Assembly (NCBI RefSeq): GCF_011806405.1 | Contig: NZ_JAATOW010000020.1 | Span: 19,965 to 83,964 of the forward strand | Source: Pseudooceanicola sp. HF7 | GTDB lineage: Bacteria > Pseudomonadota > Alphaproteobacteria > Rhodobacterales > Rhodobacteraceae | Reading direction: 5' to 3' | DNA length: 64,000 nucleotides | Position numbers and translations under genes: made by a program | Notes under the pieces: generated by a model | The model's input: the letters and a program-made list of their open reading frames with translations, nothing else | What the model was told of the DNA's origin: nothing | Database searches by the model: none | Part shown: positions 25,517 through 35,195 of the stretch, in pieces | Layout: each line of letters starts with the position of its first letter | Position numbering within the stretch: the first letter of the stretch is position 1

Positions 25517-27697
25517 TCAACCGGCCTGCATCTCTCGGGTGAGATGTGGCACATCTGCGGCACCCGCGCTTCCCCGCCCCGAGAGAGAGGGGTTCTCCAT
25601 GAAGAACCGGTGGCAGTTGAAGCCCTTTCCATCGGCAGGCACCTCGTTGCGGCGGAAGCTTCCGTCGGGCTGCATGACCCAGCTCTGTGCCTCGTCATGC
25701 AGGTTGGCGGCCATGATCTGGTGCACGATCTGGTCCTTCACCGTCTGGGTCTTGCATTCGATCAGGGTCTCCACCCGGCGGTTCAGGTTGCGCCCCATCC
25801 AGTCGGCGGAAGAGAAGAACACCCGCGCCCCGGCCGAGGGCAGCCCGTGCCCGTTGCCGAAGCAAACGATGCGCGAATGCTCCAGGAAGCGCCCGATGAT
25901 GCTTTTCACCCGGATGTTGGGCGAAAGCCCCGCGATGCCGGGTCGCAAGCCGCAGATGCCCCGGATCACCAGGTCCACCTGCACCCCGGCCTGGCCAGCA
26001 CGGTAGAGCGCGTCGATCATGTCGCTTTCGATGAGGGAGTTCATCTTGGCCCAGATCGCCGCGGGGCGCCCGGCCTTGGCATGGGCGATCTCCTGGTCGA
26101 TCATATCGATCATGTCCCGCTTCATCATCAACGGAGAGATGGAGAGGTTCTCAAGCATCTCGGGCTGGGCGTAGCCGGACAAGTAGTTGAAGACCCTTGC
26201 CGCATCCCGGCCCAGCCCCACGTCGCAGGTGAAGAAGCTGAGGTCGGTGTAGATCCGCGCGGTGATCGGGTGGTAATTGCCGGTCCCGAAGTGGGAATAG
26301 GTCACCAGCTCGCCCTTTTCGCGCCGCACGACCGAGCTGATCTTGGCATGGGTCTTCCAGTCGACGAAGCCGTAGACCACATGTGCGCCGGAGCGTTCCA
26401 GCCGCCGGGACTGCTGGATGTTCGCGGCCTCGTCGAAACGCGCCTTCAGCTCCACCAGCGCGGTGACGGACTTGCCCTCCTCGGCAGCCTCGCAGAGCGC
26501 TTCGACGATGGGAGAGTTCTTGGAGGTGCGGTAGAGCGTCTGCTTGATCGCCACCACGTCGGGATCCCGCGCGGCCTGCTGCAGGAAGCGCACCACCATG
26601 TCGAAGGTCTCGTAAGGGTGGTGCAGCAGCATGTCCTTCTGCCGGATGGAGGCAAACATGTCGCCGTCGTGATCCTGCACGCGCTCGGGCACCCGGGGCG
26701 TGAAGCGGGGCCACAGCAGGTCCGGGCGGTTGTCCAGCACCAGTTCGGACAGGGCAGAGATACCGATCAGCCCGTCGACCTCGATCACCTCTTCGTCGAT
26801 CACCCGCAGTTCCCGCTTGATGACACGTTGCAGCGGCGCCGGCGCCCCGGAAGAGATCTTCAGCCGCACGACCTCGCCGCGGCGGCGGCGTTTCAGGGCG
26901 GTCTCGAATTCGCGCACCAGGTCTTCGGCCTCTTCCTCGACCTCCAGGTCGCTGTCGCGCAGCACGCGGAAGGTGCAGGATCCGGTGGCGCGGTAGCCGG
27001 GGAACAGCCGTTCCAGGTGGACCATGACCAGCTCTTCCAGGGGCAGGAAACGCTGGCGCCCGGCCTCTGCGGGCAGGGCGACGAAACGGTCGATCTGGTG
27101 CGGGATCGGCAGCAGGGCCTGCAACGCGCGGCGGTCGCGTTTGCGTTCCAGTTGCAGGGCCAGCGAAAAGCCGAGGTTGGGGATGAAGGGGAAGGGGTGC
27201 GCCGGGTCGATGGCCAGCGGCGAGAGCACCGGGAAGACCCGGTTCAGGAAGACATCCCCCAGGAAGGGCAGGTCGTCTTCGCGCAGGTCCTCGCGCGACA
27301 GGATGGAGATCCCGGCCTCGTCCATAAGGCGGCGCAGATCCCCCAGGACCTTCTGCTGGTGCTGCATCAGGTTGCGCGCGTTCTCGTTGATCTTCACCAG
27401 CTGCTCTGCCGGCGTCAGCCCGTCATCGGAGGGGTTGGTGCTGCCAGCCTTGGCCAGCTCCCGCAGGCCGGCCACGCGGACAGTGTAGAATTCATCGAGG
27501 TTGGCGGCAGAGATCGAAAGGAAGCGCAGCCGCTCCAGCAGGGGCACGGCGGGGTTCTCCGCCTCTTCCAGGACCCGCCAGTTGAAGCCCAGCCAGCTGA
27601 GTTCGCGGTTGAAGAACCGCTTAGGGCCGTCGCGTTCCTCTGCGGGGATCTCAACGGGCTGAGGGGTGGGGGTATTCAAGAAGTCTGCTTCTGTCAT
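25517..27697 (-). CDS. ppk: Polyphosphate kinase
   Basis: PPK1 polymerises the gamma-phosphate of ATP into polyphosphate, reversibly. The 726-residue protein has the N domain with [17 protein letters not shown], the head domain and two C domains. His469 in [11 protein letters not shown] corresponds to the autophosphorylated His435 of E. coli, and [12 protein letters not shown] contains the second conserved His. It lies third in perM-hdaA-ppk-ppx. Start ATG 27697. Confidence 0.96.
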   Translation of the reverse strand: MTEADFLNTPTPQPVEIPAEERDGPKRFFNRELSWLGFNWRVLEEAENPAVPLLERLRFLSISAANLDEFYTVRVAGLRELAKAGSTNPSDDGLTPAEQLVKINENARNLMQHQQKVLGDLRRLMDEAGISILSREDLREDDLPFLGDVFLNRVFPVLSPLAIDPAHPFPFIPNLGFSLALQLERKRDRRALQALLPIPHQIDRFVALPAEAGRQRFLPLEELVMVHLERLFPGYRATGSCTFRVLRDSDLEVEEEAEDLVREFETALKRRRRGEVVRLKISSGAPAPLQRVIKRELRVIDEEVIEVDGLIGISALSELVLDNRPDLLWPRFTPRVPERVQDHDGDMFASIRQKDMLLHHPYETFDMVVRFLQQAARDPDVVAIKQTLYRTSKNSPIVEALCEAAEEGKSVTALVELKARFDEAANIQQSRRLERSGAHVVYGFVDWKTHAKISSVVRREKGELVTYSHFGTGNYHPITARIYTDLSFFTCDVGLGRDAARVFNYLSGYAQPEMLENLSISPLMMKRDMIDMIDQEIAHAKAGRPAAIWAKMNSLIESDMIDALYRAGQAGVQVDLVIRGICGLRPGIAGLSPNIRVKSIIGRFLEHSRIVCFGNGHGLPSAGARVFFSSADWMGRNLNRRVETLIECKTQTVKDQIVHQIMAANLHDEAQSWVMQPDGSFRRNEVPADGKGFNCHRFFMENPSLSGRGSAGAADVPHLTREMQAG

Positions 27698-27751
27698 CGC
27701 GCTTTCCGCCGCTGCTGGCGCAAGAGGGACCGGATCGGGCAGGACCTTGGC

Positions 27752-28450
27752 CTAGGGGGCATTGTCGTCTCCGGCCAGCCGTTTGAGGACCCGTGTCGCC
27801 ATGGCCCGTGTCACCGGGCGCTGGTCGGCCAGGGACTGGGCGTCCAAGGCTTCGGCCACGTGGCGGACCATGCGAAAGGACCGCTCGATCCGGGGCAGCA
27901 GGTAGGGGATCACGTCCGGGCTGGGCATGATCTGGCGATCGGTGAAGAACTTGATGAACAGCGCGAAGAGCAGGGCATCGTCCGGGGCGGCCAGGCTGAC
28001 CGCGGGGGCGGCCTGCATCCGGCTGTCCAGGTCCGGCAGGGTCAGCCCCCAGGCGGCCGGGGCCTCCCGTCCCGTGACCAGCAGCCAGTTCCCCTCGGCC
28101 AGGACAAGGTTGTGCAGGTGGAACAGCGCCTCTTCGGCCACCCAGTCCCCGGCGATTTCCGGCACGTTCTCAACCGCGACGGGGCCGCGGGAGATGTCGG
28201 GGATATCGGCGCGCGTCAGCTCCCGTGCGTCCAGAAGCGAGGCATCGGCCTTGCGCGCCCAGATCCGGGTCAGATGGGTCTTGCCCGACCCTTCAGGCCC
28301 CCAGAGCGCAACCTTGTTGGCGCTCCAGCCTGCGGGCCAGTTGTCGAGCATGGCAAAGGCGACCTCGTTGCCGGGGCCAAGGATGAAATCCTCTTTGCCC
28401 ATCGCCTCGGTCGGAGACAGCAGGGGCAGGATGGGCTGTGACTTCGGCAT
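27752..28450 (-). CDS. hdaA: DnaA regulatory protein HdaA
   Basis: A 232-residue DnaA-like AAA+ protein without the DNA-binding domain IV, with a P-loop GPEGSGKT at 51-58 and an arginine-rich C-terminal lid. The alphaproteobacterial HdaA works with the sliding clamp to stimulate DnaA-ATP hydrolysis and so limit re-initiation; the N-terminal QPILPL resembles a clamp-binding motif. It is placed 3 bp after the PerM-like gene, as often in this group. Confidence 0.9.
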   Translation of the reverse strand: MPKSQPILPLLSPTEAMGKEDFILGPGNEVAFAMLDNWPAGWSANKVALWGPEGSGKTHLTRIWARKADASLLDARELTRADIPDISRGPVAVENVPEIAGDWVAEEALFHLHNLVLAEGNWLLVTGREAPAAWGLTLPDLDSRMQAAPAVSLAAPDDALLFALFIKFFTDRQIMPSPDVIPYLLPRIERSFRMVRHVAEALDAQSLADQRPVTRAMATRVLKRLAGDDNAP

Positions 28451-28453
28451 GGC

Positions 28454-29566
28454 TCAATCCGCGGCTTGTTGCGCCTCGGGTTTGGCGCTCTCTTCGCTGT
28501 CGGGGCAGGGGGCCCCCTCGGATCCCGTGTAGAGGGTGCTGCGCTTGTATTGCGCGATGAGGTAACGCGCAATCACCCCCAGTGCGGCGGCAAGCGGCAC
28601 GGCGGCCAGCATCCCGACGAAGCCGAAGAGCGAGCCGAAGGCAGAGAGCGCGAAGATCAGCCAGACCGGGTGCAGCCCCACCGAAGAACCGACCAGGCGG
28701 GGGGTCAGGAAGTTGCCCTCGACCATCTGGCCGACCACGAAGATCCCGGCGACCGCGCCGATCATCACCCAGTCGCCCCAGAACTGGAACAGCGCCAGCC
28801 CGATGGCCATGGTCCCGCCGACAAGCGAGCCGACGTAGGGGATGAAGGTGACAAGCCCGGCGAAGGCACCGATCACCAGGCCGAACTGCAGCCCGACGAT
28901 CATCAGCGCCACGCCGTAGAAGCTGCCCAGGATCAGGCAGACGGAGCCCATGCCCCGGATGAAGCCGGCCAGCGTGTCGTCGATATCCCGCGCAAGCTGG
29001 CGGATCGTGGGGGCATGTTCGCGCGGCAAAAGCTCGTCCACGCGGGCGACCATCCGGTCCCAATCATAGAGCAGGTAGAAGGCCACCACCGGCACGATCA
29101 CGAAGAGCACGACGATGTTGATCAGCGAACCCACTGAATTCATGGCGGTATCCAGCAAGGCCCCGCCCTTGGATTGCAGGGTGTCTCCGATCGAGCCAAG
29201 GGTCGTGCGCAGCACGGAATCTTCCCGTGTCAGCTCTGGGAAATGCTGGGTGATGAAGGCCTGGAGCTTGTCCAGAAGCTCCGGCGCTGTGTTGAACAGC
29301 TGCATGGTCTGGTTGATCAGCGTGGGCAGCACCAGCAGCATCAGCACCACGAAGACCAGCAAGGCCACCAGGGTGATGATCGTGGTCGCCAGCGCGCGCG
29401 AGGCGCCCCAGGCTTCGATACGGTCCGCGACGGGGTCCAGGAAATAGGCGATGGCCGCGCCCAGCAGGAAGGGCATGATCACATCCCCCAGCCACCAGAG
29501 CGCAAAGATGAACACCGCTGCCGCGATGCCCCAGTATTTCAGTTGCTGGCGTACGGGCAGGGCCAA
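28454..29566 (-). CDS. AI-2E/PerM-family membrane protein
   Basis: An inner-membrane permease-like protein of about 370 residues with the AI-2E transporter family layout: two N-terminal TM helices, a long periplasmic helical part (about 65-150) and a C-terminal group of TM helices including [20 protein letters not shown]. Real substrates of this family are unsettled. I take TTG 29566 ([13 protein letters not shown]) with GGAG 8 nt before it; GTG 29575 would overlap its own ribosome-binding site. It heads the operon with hdaA, ppk and ppx. Confidence 0.88.
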   Translation of the reverse strand: MALPVRQQLKYWGIAAAVFIFALWWLGDVIMPFLLGAAIAYFLDPVADRIEAWGASRALATTIITLVALLVFVVLMLLVLPTLINQTMQLFNTAPELLDKLQAFITQHFPELTREDSVLRTTLGSIGDTLQSKGGALLDTAMNSVGSLINIVVLFVIVPVVAFYLLYDWDRMVARVDELLPREHAPTIRQLARDIDDTLAGFIRGMGSVCLILGSFYGVALMIVGLQFGLVIGAFAGLVTFIPYVGSLVGGTMAIGLALFQFWGDWVMIGAVAGIFVVGQMVEGNFLTPRLVGSSVGLHPVWLIFALSAFGSLFGFVGMLAAVPLAAALGVIARYLIAQYKRSTLYTGSEGAPCPDSEESAKPEAQQAAD

Positions 29567-29649
29567 GGATTGCACTCCTCTTTTCCCCTATCTCACCTTG
29601 CGGGGCGCAGAATTCAACCCTCATGACGGCTTGGTGCCCGCAATACCCA

Positions 29650-29678
29650 TTGCTCGCGGGGGTGCAGTCCAATAAACC
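29650..29678 (+). promoter_or_regulatory. Predicted proS promoter
   Basis: TTGCTC (29650-29655) and TAAACC (29673-29678) are separated by 17 bp, with proS starting 35 bp further on. It is consensus-based only, in the divergent gap between perM and proS. Confidence 0.4.
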
Positions 29679-29712
29679 AAGCGCTGACCAGAACCGAGAG
29701 GCCCTCAGCCAC

Positions 29713-31050
29713 ATGCGCTTGTCCCGCTACTTCCTGCCCGTCCTCAAGGAAACCCCCGCCGAGGCGCAGATCGCCAGCCACCGGCTGATGCTGCGCGCGG
29801 GCATGATCAAACAGTCCAGCGCCGGGATCTATTCCTGGCTGCCTCTGGGCTACAAGATCCTGAAAAAGATCGAGAATATCGTTCACGAAGAACAGGTGCG
29901 CGCCGGGCATATCCCGATGCTCATGCCGACGCTGCAAAGCGCCGACCTGTGGAAGGAAAGCGGGCGCTACGACGCCTACGGCCCGGAGATGCTGCGCATC
30001 CGCGACCGCCAGGACCGTGACATGCTTTACGGTCCCACGAACGAGGAAATGATCACCGATATCTTCCGCAGCTACGTGCGCTCCTACAAGGATCTGCCGC
30101 TGACGCTGTACCATATCCAGTGGAAGTTCCGGGATGAGATTCGCCCGCGTTTCGGCGTGATGCGGGGCCGCGAGTTCCTGATGAAGGACGGCTATACCTT
30201 TGATTTGACGAAGGAAGATGCGCTGCACGCCTATAACCGTCACCTGGTCAGCTACCTGCGTTCCTATGAGCGGATGGGGCTTCAGGCGATCCCGATGCGG
30301 GCCGATTCCGGGCCGATCGGTGGCGATGACACCCATGAATTCCTGGTGCTGGCCGAAACCGGCGAATCCGAGGTCTTCTATGACAGCGAAATCACCGATC
30401 TGACCTTCGGCGAGCGCGAGATCGACTATGATTCCGTCGAGCAGTGCCAGGCGGTGATGGAAGAATTCACCAGCCGCTACGCGCGCACCGATGAGACCCA
30501 CGACGAAGCCGTCTGGGCCGATGTGCCGGAGGACCGCCGCCGCGTGGCCCGTGGCATCGAAGTCGGCCAGATCTTCTATTTCGGCACCAAGTACTCCGAG
30601 CCGATGGGCGCCGTGGTCCAGGGTCCGGATGGCAAGCAGGTGCCGGTCCACATGGGGTCCCACGGGATCGGCGTCAGCCGCCTGATGGGCGCGATTATCG
30701 AAGCAAATCATGATGATAAGGGCATCATCTGGCCCGAGGGCGTGACCCCCTTCGACGTCGGGATCGTCAACCTGAAGTCCGGCGACGAAGAGGCCGACGC
30801 GGCCTGTGAGGCGCTCTACGCGAGCTTCGTCAAGCTGGGCCTGGACCCGCTTTACGATGACCGCAACGAACGCGCCGGCGGCAAGTTCGCGACCATGGAC
30901 CTGATCGGCCTGCCCTGGCGGATCACCGTGGGTCCGCGCGGCCTGAAGAACGGCGTGGTGGAGCTGACCAGCCGCCGGACCGGCGAAAGCGAAGAGCTGC
31001 CGCCCGAAGAGGCCGTGGCCAAGATCGCGGCGATCTACGGCAAGCAGTGA
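29713..31050 (+). CDS. proS: Prolyl-tRNA synthetase
   Basis: Charges tRNA-Pro with proline. The 445-residue length marks the short alphaproteobacterial form without the inserted editing domain. Class II motifs are visible: [25 protein letters not shown] (motif 2 region) and [15 protein letters not shown] (motif 3), and the anticodon-binding domain follows residue 350. I start at ATG 29713 ([15 protein letters not shown]), the family N-terminus; the frame is open 30 codons upstream. It ends at a strong terminator. Confidence 0.96.
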   Translation: MRLSRYFLPVLKETPAEAQIASHRLMLRAGMIKQSSAGIYSWLPLGYKILKKIENIVHEEQVRAGHIPMLMPTLQSADLWKESGRYDAYGPEMLRIRDRQDRDMLYGPTNEEMITDIFRSYVRSYKDLPLTLYHIQWKFRDEIRPRFGVMRGREFLMKDGYTFDLTKEDALHAYNRHLVSYLRSYERMGLQAIPMRADSGPIGGDDTHEFLVLAETGESEVFYDSEITDLTFGEREIDYDSVEQCQAVMEEFTSRYARTDETHDEAVWADVPEDRRRVARGIEVGQIFYFGTKYSEPMGAVVQGPDGKQVPVHMGSHGIGVSRLMGAIIEANHDDKGIIWPEGVTPFDVGIVNLKSGDEEADAACEALYASFVKLGLDPLYDDRNERAGGKFATMDLIGLPWRITVGPRGLKNGVVELTSRRTGESEELPPEEAVAKIAAIYGKQ

Positions 31051-31079
31051 ACGCCACCTAACGGCGTTACAGGGATCAG

Positions 31080-31104
31080 AAGGCGGGCCTTGGCCCGCCT
31101 TTTT
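31080..31104 (+). terminator. proS terminator
   Basis: AGGCGGGC and GCCCGCCT (8 bp) close a CTTG loop and are followed by TTTTT, 30 bp after the proS stop codon. Confidence 0.85.
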
Positions 31105-31143
31105 CATGTCCGGAGGGCGGGGGGCGAGAGGGGCTGAAAACCC

Positions 31144-31206
31144 CGTCGGTACCGCGTCTGTTTTGCGTCGGTATCACGTCGGTATTACGTCGGTGCGCTC
31201 CGCACG
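31144..31206 (+). repeat. Dispersed repeat family 1, copy 1
   Basis: Consecutive GTCGGTAT-type units with 11-bp period (GTCGGTATCAC, GTCGGTATTAC, GTCGGTGCGC) follow TCTGTTTTGC and end in GCGC-x-SCGCACG. Two further copies with the same order occur at 46634 and 63507. The remaining gap up to 31377 shows no gene. Confidence 0.75.
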
Positions 31207-31377
31207 CTGGGTTACCGGATGGTTAGGGCGGCGTGGGGCAGGATGCGGGGGCGACTCAGGGAGGGCCCGGCCGGCAAGAGGGAAAGTCGCTTCAATCCAA
31301 GGTGTCGCAGCGGGTCGAAACCTACTGTTAAGGCCGGGGCTGCTAGGCAGTTTCAACGGCTACCTTGGGAAGGCGCA

Positions 31378-32847
31378 ATGGCACTCAGTTTTGACGAACG
31401 GCTTCGGTTCTTTGCATTGTCAGAGACCGACCGCCAGATCATGATGGAGATCCGCCCCCTTGTCGAAAGCAAGATCGACCCAGTGCTGGACCGATTCTAC
31501 GATTTCGTAAGGGCAGAGCCGGTGCTGAGCGATTTCTTCCGAACCGAAGAGATGATCAGCCATGCGCGCGAGCGCCAGAAGCAGCATTGGCACCTGCTGC
31601 TGTCGGGCGAATTCTCTCAATCCTACATCGACAGCGCCAGAATGATCGGAGAGGTCCATTACAAGATCCAGCTGCCGTTCTCCTTCTTCCTCAGTGCCTA
31701 TAGTCGGGTGACCTCAAACGTGGTGGACATGCTGGTTCGCAACGCCGGCGCCCTGGGCAGCCGCAAGTCCCTGTCCCGTCGCATCGGAATCGTGAACCGG
31801 GCCTTCACGCTGGATGCGGAGATGGTCATCGACAGCTACTTCAGCGCCCAGGCGCGGGACCGTGAAATCGCGCTCGACTATATCGCCAACGGCCTGTCGG
31901 ACCTGTCCAACCGGGATTTCGGCTACGTCATCCCGGCCCCGGAAGACAGCGATTTCTCGGAAGGCTTCAACAACCTGCGCGAACATTACAACGGCGCCGT
32001 CCACAACCTGTCAGAGGCCATGGGCGTGGTCGGGCGCACGGTGGAGCGGCTAAGCTCTCTTACCGCGGAGATCTCTCAAAGTGCCACCAGCCTGACGACC
32101 CGCACGGAAAGCCAGGCTGCCACGCTTGAACAGACATCGGCCGCGCTGCGCATCCTGACGAACAAGGTGCGAGAGACCGCCGAGCGCGCCACCCGCGTCG
32201 ATGAGACGGTGTCGGAAGCCAGCCAGAGCGCGCAGGATTCCTCGGACGCGGTGCAATCGGCGATGGAGGCGCTGGAGCAGATCCAGGAAGCCTCGGCCGA
32301 GATGGGGCAGAAGGTCAGCGTGATCGACGACATCGCCTTCCAGACCAACCTGCTGGCGCTGAATGCCGGGGTGGAGGCCGCGCGGGCGGGCGAGCAGGGC
32401 AAGGGCTTTGCCGTGGTCGCCTCTGAAGTGCGCGCGCTGGCGGGCCGGTCGGTGAATGCCGCGACGGAGATCAACGAGCTGATCGAGCGCAACAGGGAGA
32501 TCATCACCAACGGCGTCAACAAGAACGCCCAGGTCAACGAGGTGCTGACCGCCATCGTGACCAGCGTGAACGACGTGATGACCCTGGTGTCCGAGATCAC
32601 GACCTCTGCCAAGGAGCAATCGGTCTCCATCTCCGAGATCAATTCGGCCACCAACGACCTTGGCAACGTGACCCAGACCAACGCGGCCATGGCTGAACAG
32701 ACGACGGCGGCGATGCATATCGTACAGCAAAGCACGGCAGAGCTGCAGCAACTGGTGATGAGCTTCTCAGGCGGTCAGACATCTGCTGTCCGGGGCGGCG
32801 ACGTGGCGATGTTCGACGGCCGGGACGGGGCGGAATGGGTGGCCTGA
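31378..32847 (+). CDS. Globin-coupled methyl-accepting chemotaxis protein (HemAT-like)
   Basis: A 489-residue soluble chemoreceptor. Residues 1 to about 170 form a protoglobin domain with the likely proximal haem ligand His94 in [11 protein letters not shown] linker and a long coiled-coil MCP signalling domain follow, with the conserved hairpin tip around [19 protein letters not shown]. There is no membrane segment or HAMP domain. By family, it binds oxygen at haem and signals to CheA. GGGAAGGCGCA precedes ATG 31378. It stands alone, without other chemotaxis genes nearby. Confidence 0.9.
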   Translation: MALSFDERLRFFALSETDRQIMMEIRPLVESKIDPVLDRFYDFVRAEPVLSDFFRTEEMISHARERQKQHWHLLLSGEFSQSYIDSARMIGEVHYKIQLPFSFFLSAYSRVTSNVVDMLVRNAGALGSRKSLSRRIGIVNRAFTLDAEMVIDSYFSAQARDREIALDYIANGLSDLSNRDFGYVIPAPEDSDFSEGFNNLREHYNGAVHNLSEAMGVVGRTVERLSSLTAEISQSATSLTTRTESQAATLEQTSAALRILTNKVRETAERATRVDETVSEASQSAQDSSDAVQSAMEALEQIQEASAEMGQKVSVIDDIAFQTNLLALNAGVEAARAGEQGKGFAVVASEVRALAGRSVNAATEINELIERNREIITNGVNKNAQVNEVLTAIVTSVNDVMTLVSEITTSAKEQSVSISEINSATNDLGNVTQTNAAMAEQTTAAMHIVQQSTAELQQLVMSFSGGQTSAVRGGDVAMFDGRDGAEWVA

Positions 32848-32882
32848 GGGGGCCAAGGGAACCTTAACGGAAGATCGCAGGA

Positions 32883-32931
32883 CAGGCCCCGCAGCGGGGG
32901 CCTGCCGGTTTCTGGGGCCCTCAGGGGCCCC
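32883..32931. terminator. Paired hairpins between convergent MCP and ghrA
   Basis: Two GC-rich stem-loops stand side by side: CAGGCCCC/GGGGCCTG (32883-32904) and GGGGCCC/GGGCCCC (32914-32931). Neither has a real U-tract. They sit between convergent stop codons and may act as a bidirectional terminator or 3' stabiliser. Confidence 0.45.
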
Positions 32932-32940
32932 CGTAACAGG

Positions 32941-33870
32941 TCAGTAGCCGCGGCTGCGGTCGACCTGGAACAGGCGCTCTTCGCCGGCTTCGCTGCGGCG
33001 GATGTTCTCTGCCACGACCTCGGCCGCGGTGGTGGCGCGGGTTTCGGCAGCGATATGCGGGCAGACGGTGACGCGGGGATGCGCCCAGAAGGGATGCGCG
33101 GGGGGCAGGGGCTCTTCCCGGAAGACATCCAGCGTGGCGCGGTGGATCTGCCCGCTGTCGAGCGCCGCCAGAAGGTCCTGATCCACGATCAGCGGGCCGC
33201 GTCCGGGGTTCAGGATCACCGCTCCACGCGGCAATTGCGCAAGGCGGTGCGCATCCAGCAGGTTCTCCGTTTCCGGGGTCAGCGGCAGCAGAAGCACCAG
33301 GATCTGTGCGGTGGACAGGGCCTGGTCCAGCCCCTCCGGCCCGTGCAGGCAGGTGATCCCCTCAACCGCACGCGGGCTGCGCGACCAGCCGGTGACGGGG
33401 AAGCCAAGCTGCGCCAGGGACTGGGCGCAGGCCGCGCCGAGCTCTCCCAGCCCCAGCACGGTCACGGGGCGTTCCTGTGCCAGCGGGGGCACGTAGCGCG
33501 CCCAGGAGCCGTCCTGGTGATCCAGGAAGTGGTCGATATCCAGGTGGTGGCGCAGCGCGTGGCCGGTGACCCATTCCACCATACCCCGGGTCAGCCCGTG
33601 ATCAACCATGCGGCAGAGCGGCTGGGTCAGCGTGGTGTTGCCCACGATCTTCTCCACCCCGGCCCAGAGGTTCAACACGGCCTTGGTGTTCACGTAGGGG
33701 GTGAAATCGGTCAGCTCGGAGGCCGGCGCATAGACGATGTAGTCGACCTTTTCAGGGGCGAAGTCCCGGCGCAGGTCGACCGCCAGCCCGGCGGCGTCGA
33801 AGGCGCGGCGCAGGGGGGCTTCGTATTCCTCCCAGGTGGGAGAGGTGGCGGCATAAAGGACGTTGATCAT
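32941..33870 (-). CDS. ghrA: Glyoxylate/hydroxypyruvate reductase
   Basis: A 309-residue D-2-hydroxyacid dehydrogenase of the GhrA type, reducing glyoxylate and hydroxypyruvate with NAD(P)H. The nucleotide motif GLGELG follows a short substrate domain. The catalytic Arg/Glu/His set fits NPGRGPL, DVFREEPLP and CPHIAAETRA. CAAGGAGCCCCCC precedes ATG 33870. It stands alone on the minus strand. Confidence 0.92.
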   Translation of the reverse strand: MINVLYAATSPTWEEYEAPLRRAFDAAGLAVDLRRDFAPEKVDYIVYAPASELTDFTPYVNTKAVLNLWAGVEKIVGNTTLTQPLCRMVDHGLTRGMVEWVTGHALRHHLDIDHFLDHQDGSWARYVPPLAQERPVTVLGLGELGAACAQSLAQLGFPVTGWSRSPRAVEGITCLHGPEGLDQALSTAQILVLLLPLTPETENLLDAHRLAQLPRGAVILNPGRGPLIVDQDLLAALDSGQIHRATLDVFREEPLPPAHPFWAHPRVTVCPHIAAETRATTAAEVVAENIRRSEAGEERLFQVDRSRGY

Positions 33871-33995
33871 GGGGGGCTCCTTGCGGGTTTGGGCCGAAGG
33901 TAGCCAGTGGGTGGACGGGGCGCAAACCGATGGCGGGGATGCCTCCGGCGGAAGTATTTCCGGCCAGATGAAGGATCTGCCCTCTCCACTGGTCC

Positions 33996-34050
33996 GGGAG
34001 GCGCAGGCCGACGACGGGCGCGGGGCCCTCGATGGGGGCCGTGGCCGTTT
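33996..34050 (+). repeat. Dispersed repeat family 2, copy A
   Basis: A 25-bp block beginning GGGAGGCGCAGGCCGACGA is followed by a short variable part and then CCCTCGATGGGGGCCG and GGCCGTTT. It recurs almost unchanged at 46831-46886, and its second half at 40726. Copy A reaches within 6 bp of the rodA stop codon. Just upstream (33938-33973) is GCCTCCGGCGGAAGTATTT, a motif I recall as common between genes in roseobacters. Confidence 0.75.
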
Positions 34051-34055
34051 CCTGT

Positions 34056-35195
34056 TCAGCGGGCCTTGTGGACGTGGGCGCTTTGCACCAGGCCGAAGGC
34101 CAGCAGCAGCACCAGCATGGCAGAGCCGCCGTAGCTGACCAGCGGCAGCGGCACGCCGACCACGGGGGCCAGCCCCATGACCATGGACATGTTTACGGCG
34201 AAGAACAGGAAGAAGGTCGTGGCGATCCCCAGCGTCAGCAGCGCGGCATAGCGGTTCTGGTTGGTCATCGCGGAGGAGACGCAGAAGACGATGATCAGCG
34301 CGTAGAGGATCAGCAGGGAGGCCCCGCCGATGAAGCCGAATTCCTCTGCCAGGGTGGTGAAGATGAAGTCCGTGTGCTTTTCCGGCAGGAAGTTCAGCCG
34401 CGACTGGGTGCCCTGCATGTAGCCCCGCCCGGCCCAGCCACCGGAGCCGAGCGCGATCTTGGACTGGGTGATGTGATAGCCCGCCCCCAGCGGATCCTTG
34501 GAGGGATCCAGGAAGGTGTCGATGCGGCGGAACTGGTAGTCCTTGATCAGCTGCCAGTCGGTGCCGCGGCTCTGAAAGACCGCCCAGACCAACCCCACCG
34601 CGCCGCTGATGACAGCGGCGAAATAGGCCCAGTGGACGCCGGCCAGGAACATCACCGCCCCGCCCCCCGTCAGCAGCAGGATCGCCGTGCCAAGGTCGGG
34701 CTGTTTCAGCACCAGCATGGTGGGCAGCACGATGATCAGCACCGGGATGAAGACCCAGACCGGGTGGGACACCTTGCGCAGCGGCAGCCAGTCGTAATAG
34801 GCGGCCAGGAACATCACCAGCGCGATCTTCATCAGCTCTGAGGGTTGCAGGCGGACCGGCCCGATGTCGATCCAGCGCTGAGCGCCCATGCCGACGGTGC
34901 CGAAGAACTCCACGAAGACCAGCAGCATCAGCGACAGGGCATAGGCCAGCGCGGACATGTTGCGCCAGAACCAGATCGGCACCATGGCCACGACGAACAT
35001 CACCACCATGCCGATGCCGAAGCGTTTCATCTGCGGTTCCGCCCAGGTGGACAGGTTCCCGCCGGCCACGGAATAGAGCATCAGGAAACCGGCGCTGGCC
35101 ACGGCTGCGATCAGCAGGGCCAGGGGCCAGTTGAAATAGAGCACCTTGCGCAGCCCCGAGGGGACGGTCTTGACGGAATACTCGAGGTAGCTCAT
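34056..35195 (-). CDS. rodA: Rod-shape peptidoglycan glycosyltransferase RodA
   Basis: A SEDS-family lipid II polymerase, 379 residues with about ten TM segments, partner of PBP2 in lateral wall synthesis. Family signatures include GAQRWIDIGPVRLQPSE, the FTTLAEEFGFIGG region and the C-terminal PLPLVSYGGSAML. Its ATG at 35195 overlaps the mrdA stop codon (ATGA), so translation is coupled; the frame is open far upstream inside mrdA but that part is not the gene. It is last in the mre operon. Confidence 0.96.
   Translation of the reverse strand: MSYLEYSVKTVPSGLRKVLYFNWPLALLIAAVASAGFLMLYSVAGGNLSTWAEPQMKRFGIGMVVMFVVAMVPIWFWRNMSALAYALSLMLLVFVEFFGTVGMGAQRWIDIGPVRLQPSELMKIALVMFLAAYYDWLPLRKVSHPVWVFIPVLIIVLPTMLVLKQPDLGTAILLLTGGGAVMFLAGVHWAYFAAVISGAVGLVWAVFQSRGTDWQLIKDYQFRRIDTFLDPSKDPLGAGYHITQSKIALGSGGWAGRGYMQGTQSRLNFLPEKHTDFIFTTLAEEFGFIGGASLLILYALIIVFCVSSAMTNQNRYAALLTLGIATTFFLFFAVNMSMVMGLAPVVGVPLPLVSYGGSAMLVLLLAFGLVQSAHVHKAR

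Noticed and set aside
25349..28441. 1030-codon plus-strand open frame opposite ppx, ppk and hdaA
   Set aside because: It spans three real genes on the other strand and has typical shadow composition.
31144..31206. CRISPR-like or tandem-array interpretation of the GTCGGTAT units
   Set aside because: Units are 11 bp, directly adjacent and without spacers; no cas genes nearby.
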